DNA of 64,000 nt from Glacieibacterium sp965200405 (GTDB lineage: Bacteria; Pseudomonadota; Alphaproteobacteria; Sphingomonadales; Sphingomonadaceae): NCBI RefSeq assembly GCF_965200405.1, contig NZ_OZ241356.1:3162001-3226000 (forward strand), read 5' to 3'. The position numbers and the translations under genes were made by a program. A model generated the notes under the pieces. It ran no database searches. It worked only from the letters and a program-made list of their open reading frames with translations, and was not told where the DNA came from. Below are positions 54,771 to 63,774 of the stretch, piece after piece. Each line of letters starts with the position of its first letter. Position 1 is the stretch's first letter.

Positions 54771-56846
54771 TCAGGCTCCTTGGGGTTCGGCGCCGCCGAC
54801 CGTGGCGACAACTTCGATGGCGCGGTCGTCGGGGATTTCGAAGATGCTGAGGACGTTGGCGCCGGGCAGGCGGTAGCGCAGCAACTGGAACAGGGCGCGG
54901 CGGACGGCGGGCGTGGTGACGATGGTGACCGGGTCGCCGTCGCGTTGCAGCGGGGCAGCGGCCTCGCCCAAGGCACCGGCGACGCGCTGGGCGAGCGCGG
55001 GATCGAACGGATAGAGCGTCGCCGGGTTGGCGCGGATCGAGGCGGCGAGCAGGTCCTCCAGTTCGGGCGCGAGGGTGATCGCCAGCAGCGGCGCGCGCGT
55101 CAGGGCGAGGGTCTGGACGATGGCCGCGCCGAGCAGCGGGCGGACGAGTTCGGTCAAGTCTACGGAATCGGTGCTCCGCGCCGCGACGGTGGCGAGCGCG
55201 CCGATTGTGCGGCGCAGGTCGCGGATCGGCACGCCCTCCTCCAGCAGTCGCTGCAGCACGACGGTGACGGTGGCGAGCGGCAACAGCTTGGGCACCAGTC
55301 CGGCGACGAGCTGCGGCGCCGTCTGGGCCAGCGTGTCGAGCAGCTTCTGCACCTCGTCCTGCCCGAGCAGCGAGGCGGCGCGGGCGGTCAGCAAGGTGTT
55401 GAGATGGGTGCCGATCACCGTCGCGGCGTCGACAACGGTATAGCCCGCCGCGGTGGCAAAGTCCGCCTCGCCGGGGTCGATCCATCGAGCGTCGAGACCG
55501 AAGGCGGGATCCTTGACCGTACGGCCGGGGATCTCCGGATCGACGGGCCCGGCCTCAAGCGCCAGCATGTCGTCGGGCCAGGCGCTGTCCTCGCCGACGA
55601 CGACGCCGTCGATCAGGATGCGGTAGGTCTGCGGGCTGAGCCCGATCTCGTCGCGGACACGCACCACCGGCACGACGAAGCCGAGCGACTTGGACAAGGC
55701 GCGGCGGATGGCGGTGATGCGGACCATCAGCGGGCTGCCCCGCGCCTCGTCGACCAGGGCGATCAGGCCGTAGCCGAGTTCGAGCGCGACGACCGCGGTG
55801 TCGGCGACTTCGTCCCAGTCGATGGTGGCCGGGTTGTCGGGAGCGACGGGTGCGTGGACGACGGCCTTGGGGCGGGACAGCTTGAACGCGGCGAAGGCTG
55901 CGCCTCCCGCGAAGCTGAGAAGGACGAAATGCGGCATGCCCGGCAGCAATCCGAGTAGGCCGAGGATGCCTGCCACCGGAACCCAGGCGGCAGGCCCGGC
56001 GAACTGGCGGCTGATCTGGCCGGCAAGGTCGTGCTCCGAGGCGACGCGGGTGACGATCATCGCGGCGGCGATCGACAGCAGCAACGCCGGGACCTGTGCG
56101 ACCAGCCCGTCGCCGATCGCGAGCAGGAGGTAGGTCCGCGCCGCCTCGCTGAGCGACAGGCCGTGCTGGACGGTGCCGAGGACCAGCCCGCCGATGATGT
56201 TGATGAACAGGATCATCACCCCGGCGACGGCATCGCCCTTCACGAACTTGGAGGCGCCGTCCATCGAGCCGTGGAAGTCGGCCTCGGTCGAGACCTCGGC
56301 ACGGCGGTCGCGCGCCTGGTCCGCGGTCAGCAGCCCGGCGTTGAGATCGGCGTCGATGGCCATCTGCTTGCCCGGCATGGCGTCGAGGGTGAAGCGCGCC
56401 GCGACCTCGGACACGCGCCCGGCGCCCTTGGTGATGACGACGAGATTGATGATCATCAGGATCGCGAAGACGAAGATGCCGACGACATAATCGCCGCCGA
56501 TCAGGAAGCTGCCGAATGCCTCGATGACGTGGCCCGCCGCCGCCGTGCCCTTGTGGCCGCCGACGAGCACGACGCGGGTCGAGGCGACGTTGAGGCTGAG
56601 GCGGAGCAGCGTCGCGAACAGCAGGACGGTCGGGAACGCCGAGAAATCCAGCGGCTTGCGCGTGTTGATCGCGACCATCAGGACGATTAGCGAGATGGCG
56701 AGGTTCAGCGTGAAGAACACGTCGAGCAGCAGCGGCGGGATCGGCACGACCATCAGCAGCACCAGCGTCAGGATCGCCAAAGGCAACAGCGTCGCGCGCG
56801 GCTCGATCACCGACAGGCCGTGGCGCAGGATCCCGGCAGCGGTCAT
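54771..56846 (-). CDS. flhA: Flagellar type III export protein FlhA
   Basis: FlhA is the ion-coupled channel and cargo-docking component of the flagellar export gate. The 691-residue protein has seven or eight N-terminal membrane helices, including ILTLVLLMVVPIPPLLLDVF, and the family signature TLLRLSLNVASTRVVLVGGH, DYVVGIFVFAILMIINLVVI and FTLDAMPGKQMAIDADLNAG. The cytoplasmic C-terminal half holds substrate and FliH/FliJ contacts (RVRDEIGLSPQTYRILIDGV). The ATG at 56844-56846 overlaps the lytic transglycosylase stop. The flhB gene and other export components are not in the window. Confidence 0.96.
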   Translation of the reverse strand: MTAAGILRHGLSVIEPRATLLPLAILTLVLLMVVPIPPLLLDVFFTLNLAISLIVLMVAINTRKPLDFSAFPTVLLFATLLRLSLNVASTRVVLVGGHKGTAAAGHVIEAFGSFLIGGDYVVGIFVFAILMIINLVVITKGAGRVSEVAARFTLDAMPGKQMAIDADLNAGLLTADQARDRRAEVSTEADFHGSMDGASKFVKGDAVAGVMILFINIIGGLVLGTVQHGLSLSEAARTYLLLAIGDGLVAQVPALLLSIAAAMIVTRVASEHDLAGQISRQFAGPAAWVPVAGILGLLGLLPGMPHFVLLSFAGGAAFAAFKLSRPKAVVHAPVAPDNPATIDWDEVADTAVVALELGYGLIALVDEARGSPLMVRITAIRRALSKSLGFVVPVVRVRDEIGLSPQTYRILIDGVVVGEDSAWPDDMLALEAGPVDPEIPGRTVKDPAFGLDARWIDPGEADFATAAGYTVVDAATVIGTHLNTLLTARAASLLGQDEVQKLLDTLAQTAPQLVAGLVPKLLPLATVTVVLQRLLEEGVPIRDLRRTIGALATVAARSTDSVDLTELVRPLLGAAIVQTLALTRAPLLAITLAPELEDLLAASIRANPATLYPFDPALAQRVAGALGEAAAPLQRDGDPVTIVTTPAVRRALFQLLRYRLPGANVLSIFEIPDDRAIEVVATVGGAEPQGA

Positions 56847-57553
56847 GCGCCGAGCTCCGCGAGCAGGAGATAGGCGAGGCGCGCGGCTTGTGGCGCGGCG
56901 GCAATCTGGACCGTCTGGGGCCATGCGGGCGGCACGATCTTGCCGGCCCGCGGCAAGGTGTTGCCGGTGCCGAGCCGGGCGGTGAAGCGGTCATACACCT
57001 CGGCCAGCGAGCGCGAGCGACCGTCCTGCGCGGCGAAGATTGCTCGGTTCGCGGCGGCAGCAGCAGGGGCGATCGCGGCGGCGGCGCTACCCGGGTCCGC
57101 GTCCTTCGCAGCGAGGAAACGCACCGCACCGGCGGGGCCGAGGAAGTGGGCAAGGTACAGGTCGGTGGCGGCCGGTTCGCGCCCAAGATGTCCTTGCAGA
57201 TAGGCGGCATTGTCCTGTGCGAATGCGGCCGCCATCGCTGCGGAATCGGCGGGATTGCGCCGTAGATCGAGGATTGTCGCGCGCAGGTTGGTGGACACCG
57301 GGCCGCTCAGTGCCGCCGCTGCCCAGCCAAGGCCGTGCTCGGCGCCGTGCTTGCGGACGGTGTCGAGCCAGGTCGCATCGGTGAACTGGTACAGCCCGCG
57401 GGCGCTGCTGGTGACGGCGGCAGCGTCTGAGTTCAGCCCACTTTCGACGCGAGCCTGGGCGAGGAGGTAGTCGAAGTCGACGCCGGTACGCGCGGCGGCC
57501 TGCCGGACCGCACCGACTGTCGCACTCTCGCCACCGACCGCCGCGATAGACAT
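56843..57553 (-). CDS. Lytic transglycosylase-like protein (flagellar context)
   Basis: This 236-residue protein has an SLT-type domain: the catalytic glutamate is in FDYLLAQARVESGLNSDAAA, followed by TSSARGLYQFTDATWLDTVR and AAFAQDNAAYLQGHLGREPA. In flagellar operons such proteins open gaps in peptidoglycan for the rod. No classical signal peptide is seen, so it may be exported by the flagellar apparatus. The start ATG at 57551-57553 has GGGGCAAAC upstream; a longer open frame is not supported. It overlaps flhA by four bases and is 86 bases from the divergent AsmA gene. Confidence 0.85.
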   Translation of the reverse strand: MSIAAVGGESATVGAVRQAAARTGVDFDYLLAQARVESGLNSDAAAVTSSARGLYQFTDATWLDTVRKHGAEHGLGWAAAALSGPVSTNLRATILDLRRNPADSAAMAAAFAQDNAAYLQGHLGREPAATDLYLAHFLGPAGAVRFLAAKDADPGSAAAAIAPAAAAANRAIFAAQDGRSRSLAEVYDRFTARLGTGNTLPRAGKIVPPAWPQTVQIAAAPQAARLAYLLLAELGA

Positions 57554-57639
57554 GTTTGCCCCGCCCCTTCGCTGGAAGCAGTGCAAAGCCCGTGCCAATC
57601 CCGCCGGAACGACTTGCTTGCCGTCGTGTTCACAACTTC

Positions 57640-59895
57640 ATGAGCACCCGACCCCAGTCCGTCGTCCGTCCGCTTCGCCGCCCGGTCGACACTGGCCTGA
57701 GCACGCTGTTCGCGGTGCTCGCCACCCTGATCGGCATCTTCGTGCTGGCCTATGTCGTGCTGTACGTCACCAAGGGCCGCTTCCTGAAAGGGCCGTTCGA
57801 ACGCTACGCGAGCAAGACCGCGGAGCGTCCGGTCAAGGTCGCCGGCGACTTCCAATTCTATCTCAACCCGCACATCAAATTCTATGCGGAGGGCCTGACC
57901 GTCGGAAACCCGAACTGGGCCAAGGATCCGCAGCTGTTCAGCGCCCGCACCATCGACACCGAGGTCAACGTGCTGCCGCTGCTCCACGGTGAGCGCCAGG
58001 TGCGCTACCTCAACCTCGACGGTGGCAATGTCGGCGCCGAGGTCGATGCGCAGGGCCGCAACACCTGGACCTTCAACAGCACCGAGCCGTTCGAGATGCC
58101 GGAGATCCAGCGCGCCGCGATCACCGGCTCGACGCTGCATTTCCTCGACGCCAAGAACAAGGCCGACGTCAACGTCCGCTTCGGCGACGTCGCGGCGAGC
58201 AACCCGCAGGACAAGGGCAAGGTCCGGGTCGCCGGGCCGCTGACCTTCACCGGTGATGGTACCGCGCTCGACGCGCCGTTCACCCTGAAGGGCGCGATCA
58301 CCACGCCCAACCAGGCTGCGGCCGGTGGCCGGTTAGGGTTGACCGCCGAGGCTCATGTCGCCCGGTCGACGATCAACGTCGCCGGTTCGCTGGCCGGCGT
58401 CTCACGTCTCGACGGCGCCGACCTGAAGTTCAGCGCGGTCGGGCCGAACCTGCAGGACCCGTTGCGCCTGATCCACAAGCAGGCGCCGGCGACCGCCTTC
58501 GACATTCGCGGCTCGGTCAGCCCGGTCGACAAGTCGAAGCCGAATGGCCAGTCCAAGCTCGACCTGCACGCCACCGCGGCGCGGACGCACGTAGACGCAT
58601 CGGGGACCATCCCACGCAGCAACAGCATCGAGGGCGCACCGATCCGCCTCGCCGTGACCGGCCAGAATTTGCAGGATGCGTTCAAGCTGTTTGGCCTCGT
58701 CTCCGCCGCGACCCGCCCGTACAGATTGTCGTCGCAGCTGATCAAGAACGGCAAGGTCTACCGCTTCGACGACATGGCCGGGCGCATCGGAGGCAGCGAC
58801 ATCGCCGGGCGGATGAGCGCCGACGTCAGCGGCGCCAAGCCGTTCCTCGATGCCGATCTCAAAACCAAGGTGCTCGACATCCTCGATGTCGGACCGTTGT
58901 TCGGCTACTCGCCCGAGAAGCTCGACAAGCAGGGCGGCAAGGCCGTCATCACCACGGTCGCCGGCACACCGCGCGTCCTCCCCGACGCACCGCTGGCCGT
59001 CGAGCAACTCAAGGCCTTCAACGCCAACGTCAAGTACAGCGCGACCACGGTCCGTACCGGCAGCGTGCCGATCTCAGGGTTGACGCTTGGCCTCGCGCTC
59101 AAGGACAGCCGGCTGATCCTGAAGCCGGTGGCATTCAACGTCATCGGCGGCCGGATGACCGCCGACATCGACCTGAACGCCTCGGTCCGGCCGGTGGTTA
59201 CCGACTACGACATTCGCATGAGCCGCGTGCCGCTGGGCAAGCTGCTGACATCGTTCGACGTCGAGAAGAGCGGCACCACGGCCAGCGTGTTCGGACGGCT
59301 CCAGCTTAAGGGCTATGGCGACACGGTGCGAACCTCGCTGGCGACCTCGACCGGTCGCATCGCGCTGGTCTTCCCCGCGGGAACGCTGTGGCTGCGCAAT
59401 ATCGAGCTGGGTAAGCTCGACCTGCAGAACTACATCACGACCGGCCTGATCCAGAAGCTCAAGAAGCCAACAGAGATCCGCTGCGGCGTCATCGCCTTCA
59501 CGGTCAAGGACGGCATCTCGACCGCCGACCCGATCCTGTTCGACACCAAGCGCGCCAACTTCCGCGGTCGCGGTGAGTTCAGCTTCAAGGACGAGTCGGT
59601 CGACCTGAACTTCCGCGGCGACTCCAAGGAGTTCAGCCTGTTCTCCGGCCAGTCACCGGTCGGGCTTGGCGGCTTCTTCGCTGCACCGACGATACATCCG
59701 ATCTCGCGCCAGCTCATCACGCGGACCGCGGCCGGCGTCGGGCTAGGCGTCGCCACCGGTGGTCTGGGTGCGATCCTCGCCTTCGTCGATCTCGGCGACG
59801 CGAAGAACGTCAATTGCGCCGCCGTCGAAGCTGCCAAGCCGGCCAAGGTGGTCGACGCCGCACCGAGCGATCCGAAGGTGAAAAAGAAGAAGTAG
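57640..59895 (+). CDS. AsmA family protein
   Basis: This 751-residue protein has a single N-terminal membrane helix (LSTLFAVLATLIGIFVLAYV, about residues 20-45) and a long beta-rich periplasmic region. The AsmA domain is recognised from ERPVKVAGDFQFYLNPHIKF then YAEGLTVGNPNWAKDPQLFS, and the C-terminal AsmA_2-like part KRANFRGRGEFSFKDESVDL then NFRGDSKEFSLFSGQSPV. Members form bridge-like structures for phospholipid movement to the outer membrane. The tail is Lys-rich (DPKVKKKK). The ATG at 57640 is used; a frame open 28 codons further overlaps the divergent promoter region. Confidence 0.9.
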   Translation: MSTRPQSVVRPLRRPVDTGLSTLFAVLATLIGIFVLAYVVLYVTKGRFLKGPFERYASKTAERPVKVAGDFQFYLNPHIKFYAEGLTVGNPNWAKDPQLFSARTIDTEVNVLPLLHGERQVRYLNLDGGNVGAEVDAQGRNTWTFNSTEPFEMPEIQRAAITGSTLHFLDAKNKADVNVRFGDVAASNPQDKGKVRVAGPLTFTGDGTALDAPFTLKGAITTPNQAAAGGRLGLTAEAHVARSTINVAGSLAGVSRLDGADLKFSAVGPNLQDPLRLIHKQAPATAFDIRGSVSPVDKSKPNGQSKLDLHATAARTHVDASGTIPRSNSIEGAPIRLAVTGQNLQDAFKLFGLVSAATRPYRLSSQLIKNGKVYRFDDMAGRIGGSDIAGRMSADVSGAKPFLDADLKTKVLDILDVGPLFGYSPEKLDKQGGKAVITTVAGTPRVLPDAPLAVEQLKAFNANVKYSATTVRTGSVPISGLTLGLALKDSRLILKPVAFNVIGGRMTADIDLNASVRPVVTDYDIRMSRVPLGKLLTSFDVEKSGTTASVFGRLQLKGYGDTVRTSLATSTGRIALVFPAGTLWLRNIELGKLDLQNYITTGLIQKLKKPTEIRCGVIAFTVKDGISTADPILFDTKRANFRGRGEFSFKDESVDLNFRGDSKEFSLFSGQSPVGLGGFFAAPTIHPISRQLITRTAAGVGLGVATGGLGAILAFVDLGDAKNVNCAAVEAAKPAKVVDAAPSDPKVKKKK

Positions 59896-59971
59896 TCGGC
59901 GTCCGCTAATTGGCGGTTCAGGGTTCTCGACGCAGGATATTGGCCTCCGCTTAGACGATGGAGGTCATATC

Positions 59972-60562
59972 ATGCGGAAATTCGGAACTGCCGCGCTGGC
60001 GGGTGTCGCCTGCGCCGTTATCGGTGGCGTGGCGATCGCGGCTACTGCCAACAATCATGTGATGAACGTCGCGCTGCCCGACGGCTCGGTCGCGCGAATT
60101 GCCTATCAGGGCGATGTCCCGCCGAAGCTGACAGTCGTGCCGGCGGCTCCCTCCCGGGTGGTGATATTCGATCCACTCGACGCATCGCCGTTCGGCATGT
60201 TCGACCAGGTGATGGCACAGATGGACCGCCAGGCTGCGACGATGATGCAGCAGGTGGCGGCACTCCAGTCCACGCCGGTCGCAGCGAACGGTGCGGTGGA
60301 CCTGGCCGCGTTCGGCAAGCTGCCGGCCGGGACGACGAGCTACTCCTACGTGTCGACGAGCGATGGTAGCGGCAGTTGCAGCCGGACCGTCGAGATCAGC
60401 TCGACGGGTGCCAAGTCGCCGCCGCGGGTCGTTTCGCACACCAGTGGCGACTGCGCCGGATCGACGCCGAGCGTCGCGCCCAGCACGGTAGCTGTTCCGG
60501 GTCTGACGACGGCCAGTGCAAAGGCGGCGGCGCCTGCGCAACCTGCTAAGACGGCGATCTAA
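59972..60562 (+). CDS. Exported protein of unknown function, 196 residues
   Basis: The protein has a signal-like N-terminus (AALAGVACAVIGGVAIAATA) followed by HVMNVALPDGSVARIAYQGD, a short conserved-looking beta segment, a Met/Gln-rich helix (DQVMAQMDRQAATMMQQVAA), and a C-terminal Ser/Cys part (SGSCSRTVEISSTGAKSPPR and SHTSGDCAGS) in which two cysteines may pair. The end is Ala/Pro-rich. I recognise no domain with known function; similar exported proteins occur in sphingomonads. The ATG follows a GGAGGTCATATC site, which is good. It ends in front of the 14-bp hairpin at 60588. Confidence 0.7.
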   Translation: MRKFGTAALAGVACAVIGGVAIAATANNHVMNVALPDGSVARIAYQGDVPPKLTVVPAAPSRVVIFDPLDASPFGMFDQVMAQMDRQAATMMQQVAALQSTPVAANGAVDLAAFGKLPAGTTSYSYVSTSDGSGSCSRTVEISSTGAKSPPRVVSHTSGDCAGSTPSVAPSTVAVPGLTTASAKAAAPAQPAKTAI

Positions 60563-60587
60563 AACCGCTCAAAGAGACTCGTGCCTC

Positions 60588-60628
60588 TCTCCCCGGCCCT
60601 TACCCCAGCGGAGCAAGGGCCGGGGAGA
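60588..60628. terminator. Perfect 14-bp hairpin between convergent genes
   Basis: TCTCCCCGGCCCTT at 60588-60601 and its exact complement at 60615-60628 enclose a 13-base loop. It lies between the ends of the exported-protein gene and yqgE and can serve both directions, though there is no U run on either strand. Confidence 0.65.
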
Positions 60629-60685
60629 AAGCCTTCGCTCCGGTGACGAAATCCACCACTAATCCGCGAATGCAGAGGCCCGGCC

Positions 60686-61246
60686 TCAAGCCCGTCCGGC
60701 GGTCGCGCTCAATTGCCCGACATCGATACCCGCCATCGCGAAGGCACGCGGCCAGCGTTTCGGCGCGGGCGTATCGAACAGCAGCCCGGCATCGCCATCG
60801 ATGGCGTGCCAGCCGTGCCGGGTCAGTTCCTCGTCGAGCTGCCCAGCGCTCCATCCCGTATAACCCAGCGCCGAGAGCCACTGGCGCGGACCCGAGCCAG
60901 CCGCGATCGCCTTGAGCACGTCGAGCGTCGAGGTCAGCCCCCAGCGTCCGGCGACGTCGATGCTGCCCTGCCCCGCCCAGTCGTTCGAGTGCAGCACGAA
61001 GCCGCGACCGGGCTCGACCGGGCCCCCGGCATGGACCGGCAGGTCAGGCGTTTCGGCCGGTTCGACGTCGAGCTGCGACATCAGTTCACGTACGCTCAGG
61101 CCGACCATCGGACGGTTGACGACAATACCCATCGCGCCATCGTCGTCATGAACGCACATCGCGATCACGGCGCGCTCGAAGCGCTCGTCGCCGATGCCGG
61201 GCATCGACAGCAGCAACTGTCCGACTAGGTAGGGAGGCTGTTCCAT
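60686..61246 (-). CDS. YqgE/AlgH family protein
   Basis: This 186-residue protein is of the YqgE/AlgH (UPF0301) family, whose function is not settled. It contains PPYLVGQLLLSMPGIGDERF then ERAVIAMCVHDDDGAMGIVV and NRPMVGL, HAGGPVEPGRGFVLHS, and LSALGYTGWSAGQLDEELTR. No catalytic residues are obvious. The ATG at 61244-61246 has an AGGGAGGCTG-opposite context on the plus strand, so the ribosome site is unclear. It is divergent from the peroxiredoxin gene, with 106 bases between their starts. Confidence 0.93.
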   Translation of the reverse strand: MEQPPYLVGQLLLSMPGIGDERFERAVIAMCVHDDDGAMGIVVNRPMVGLSVRELMSQLDVEPAETPDLPVHAGGPVEPGRGFVLHSNDWAGQGSIDVAGRWGLTSTLDVLKAIAAGSGPRQWLSALGYTGWSAGQLDEELTRHGWHAIDGDAGLLFDTPAPKRWPRAFAMAGIDVGQLSATAGRA

Positions 61247-61352
61247 CAGGCTGCAACTATAGGTTGCATGGTGCCTGTCCGCCAGTCTCGACGGCGCTTT
61301 ACCACTGTGACGCAGGGGGCTATCCGGGCGCGGCACACCGATGGAGACTCAC

Positions 61353-61838
61353 ATGACGATCAAGATTGGCGACACCGTACCGGCCGCGACTTTGATGAAG
61401 ATGACCGACAGCGGCCCTGCCCCGGTAACCACTGCAGAGCTGTTCGACGGGCGCACCGTCGCGCTGTTCTCGGTTCCCGGCGCCTTTACGCCGACCTGCT
61501 CGGCCAAGCACCTTCCGGGCTTCGTCGACAATGCCCAGGCGATGCGCGCCAAGGGCATCGACGAGATCGTCTGCATCTCGGTCAACGATGCGTTCGTCAT
61601 GGGCGCCTGGGGCAAGGCCGCCAACGTCGGCGACGCCGTGACCCTGCTGGCCGACGGCAACGGCGACTTTGTCGAGGCGCTCGGCCTGACCATGGACGGC
61701 AGCCGCTTCGGCATGGGCAAGCGCGGTCAGCGTTTCTCGATGCTGGTAAAGGACGGCGTCGTCTCGGAGCTCAATGTCGAGGATCCGGGCGCGTTCAAGG
61801 TCTCGTCGGCCGAGCATCTGCTCGCCCAGCTGGGCTGA
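61353..61838 (+). CDS. Peroxiredoxin (Prx5-type)
   Basis: This 161-residue peroxidase is similar to human PRDX5 and plant PrxII. The peroxidatic cysteine is in FSVPGAFTPTCSAKHLPGFV and the later cysteine in IDEIVCISVNDAFVMGAWGK. The RFSMLVKDGVVSELNVEDPG segment near the end is typical. The ATG at 61353 is favoured by a GGAG seven bases upstream; an ATG at 61341 is four codons earlier. Compared with the paralogue at 20536 it lacks the CX4C cysteine and the C-terminal extension. The reductant (glutaredoxin or thioredoxin) is unknown. Confidence 0.93.
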   Translation: MTIKIGDTVPAATLMKMTDSGPAPVTTAELFDGRTVALFSVPGAFTPTCSAKHLPGFVDNAQAMRAKGIDEIVCISVNDAFVMGAWGKAANVGDAVTLLADGNGDFVEALGLTMDGSRFGMGKRGQRFSMLVKDGVVSELNVEDPGAFKVSSAEHLLAQLG

Positions 61839-61852
61839 TCTTACTGCCTGCC

Positions 61853-61883
61853 CCCTCCCCCGACAGATCGCGTCGGGGGAGGG
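61853..61883. terminator. 12-bp hairpin between peroxiredoxin and peptidase genes
   Basis: CCCTCCCCCGAC at 61853-61864 pairs perfectly with GTCGGGGGAGGG at 61872-61883 around an AGATCGC loop. It is placed between two convergent genes and can work for both; the flanks are not U-rich. Confidence 0.65.
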
Positions 61884-61893
61884 AGCAGGAACG

Positions 61894-63717
61894 CTACAGC
61901 GCCGCGATGCGCGCATCTCCGGACGCCCAGCCGCACGACTGGCCCTTGTTCTGGACCTTCAGCCACTTCTGCAGCGGCGCGAAATAGGCCAGCAGCGCCC
62001 GCCCGTCGATGTCGCGTGAGCCGGTGAACTTCTCCAGCGTCTCGGGCCACGGCTTCGAGGCCCCCGCCGCCAGCATCTCGTTGAGCTTCGCCCCGACCGC
62101 CTTGTTGCCATAGAAGCTGCAGCGGTGCAGCGGGCCCTTCCAGCCGGCCTGCTTGCACGCCGCCTGATAGAACTGGAACTGCAGGATGCGCGCCAGGAAA
62201 TAGCGGACGTACGGCACGCTGGTCGCGACATGGTTCTTGGCACCGGGGTCGAAGGTGTTGCTGCCGCGCTCCACCGGCGGGAAGATGCCCTGGTACTTCA
62301 GGCGCAGGTCGTTCCATGACTTGGTATAGTCGGCGGGCTGGGTCTTGCCCGAGAACACGTCCCAGCGCCATTTGTCGATCATCAGGCCGAACGGCAGGAA
62401 CGCGACCTTGTCCATCGCCTGCTTGAGCAGCAGCCCGGTATCCTTCGAGGCGTCGGGGACCTTGGACTTGTCGAGCAGGCCGACCTGGACGAGGTATTCC
62501 GGCGTGATCGACAGCGCGACGAAATCGCCGATCGCCTCATGGAAGCCGTCGTTGGCGCCGTTCAGGTACAGGTACGGCTGCTTGTTATAGGCGCGCTGGT
62601 AGAAGCTGTGGCCCATCTCGTGGTGGATAGTGACGAAGTCGTCGCCGTTGACCTTGGTGCACATCTGGATGCGCAGATCGTCCTTGTTGTCATAGTCGCC
62701 GGCGTTGGCGTGGCAGACCACCTCGCGCCCCTCGGGCCGAACGATCTGCGAACGCTTCCAGAAGGTATCGGGCAGCGGTGCGAAGCCGAGCGAGGTGTAG
62801 AACCCTTCCGCGGTGCGCCACATCTTCTCGGGGGTATAGCCCTTGGCGACCAGCAGCTCGCCGGTGTCGTAGCCGATGTCGCCGGCACCCTTGGGCGCGA
62901 CGACGTCATAAATATTGCCCCACTCCTGCGCCCACATATTGCCCAGCAGGTCGGCGCGGATCGGCCCGGTCTTCGCCTGCACCGCGTCGCCGTATTTCGC
63001 ATTCAGCCTGGTGCGCGTGTAGCAGTGCAGGTCGTCGTACAGCGGCTTGACCTGCAACCAGACCTTGTCGACCATAGCCGCGAAGGCCTCGGGCGGCATG
63101 TCATAGCCCGACCGCCACGACGCGCCGGTGTCGGCATAGCCCAGCTCCTTCGCGCCCGCATTGGCCAGCGCCGTCAGCTCGACGTAATCCGCCTTCATCG
63201 GCTTGCCGACATTGTCGTGCCAGCTGACCCACATCTCCTTGGTCAGCGCCGGGTCACGCTCGGTACCCATCAACGCTTCAAGGTCGTTGCCCTTTTTGGG
63301 CTGGCCCTTGTAGGTGCCGGTGCCGGTCGCATAGATCGACTGTAGCTTGGTCGCGATGGTGTTGAGCTCCTCCGCCTTGTCGGCCGTGGCGGGCAGCGTC
63401 ACCGCATTGCGCAGGATGCCGAGCTTGCGGGCAGTGTCGTAGTCGAGGCCGGGGGTAGAGTTGAACGCAGCGGCCTGCTTGGCCAGCTCGACCCCTAGCT
63501 GTGTGCCCTCGGTGCCGGCGCGGGCGGCGAGCAGCCCGGTGTCGTCGTTGATATTGGTCGCATAGACCCAGCCGGCGATGGCGGCGAAGTCGTACAGCTT
63601 GGCGGAGCGCAGCTCGGCATCGGCGACGAAGGCCTGCACCTCGGGGACGGTGGCCGCCTGCGCGCCGGTGGCGAGCAGCGCGGTGGCGAGGGCGGCGATG
63701 GAAACTCGGATTCTCAT
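61894..63717 (-). CDS. M2 family peptidyl-dipeptidase (ACE-like)
   Basis: This 607-residue exported zinc dipeptidase resembles angiotensin-converting enzyme and releases C-terminal dipeptides. A signal peptide covers about residues 1-21 (RVSIAALATALLATGAQA). The zinc motif HEMGH is at 366-370 in DDFVTIHHEMGHSFYQRAYN, and the third ligand is the glutamate in GANDGFHEAIGDFVALSITP. Other family features are SYDMPPEAF-like WRSGYDMPPEAFAAMVDKVW, LGNMWAQEWGNIYDVVAP and VPYVRYFLARILQFQFYQAA. A single catalytic domain is present, as in other bacterial members. The next gene upstream on the strand is an alpha/beta hydrolase. Confidence 0.95.
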   Translation of the reverse strand: MRIRVSIAALATALLATGAQAATVPEVQAFVADAELRSAKLYDFAAIAGWVYATNINDDTGLLAARAGTEGTQLGVELAKQAAAFNSTPGLDYDTARKLGILRNAVTLPATADKAEELNTIATKLQSIYATGTGTYKGQPKKGNDLEALMGTERDPALTKEMWVSWHDNVGKPMKADYVELTALANAGAKELGYADTGASWRSGYDMPPEAFAAMVDKVWLQVKPLYDDLHCYTRTRLNAKYGDAVQAKTGPIRADLLGNMWAQEWGNIYDVVAPKGAGDIGYDTGELLVAKGYTPEKMWRTAEGFYTSLGFAPLPDTFWKRSQIVRPEGREVVCHANAGDYDNKDDLRIQMCTKVNGDDFVTIHHEMGHSFYQRAYNKQPYLYLNGANDGFHEAIGDFVALSITPEYLVQVGLLDKSKVPDASKDTGLLLKQAMDKVAFLPFGLMIDKWRWDVFSGKTQPADYTKSWNDLRLKYQGIFPPVERGSNTFDPGAKNHVATSVPYVRYFLARILQFQFYQAACKQAGWKGPLHRCSFYGNKAVGAKLNEMLAAGASKPWPETLEKFTGSRDIDGRALLAYFAPLQKWLKVQNKGQSCGWASGDARIAAL

Positions 63718-63774
63718 GATGACTCGCGGCGAATGGACTGTCCTTGCCGGTATCCTCCTCGCGGCCGTAGCGGG

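Noticed and set aside
54026..57553. Non-flagellar type III secretion system
   Set aside because: Sequence features and the neighbouring FliA match flagellar FlhA; no injectisome components are present.
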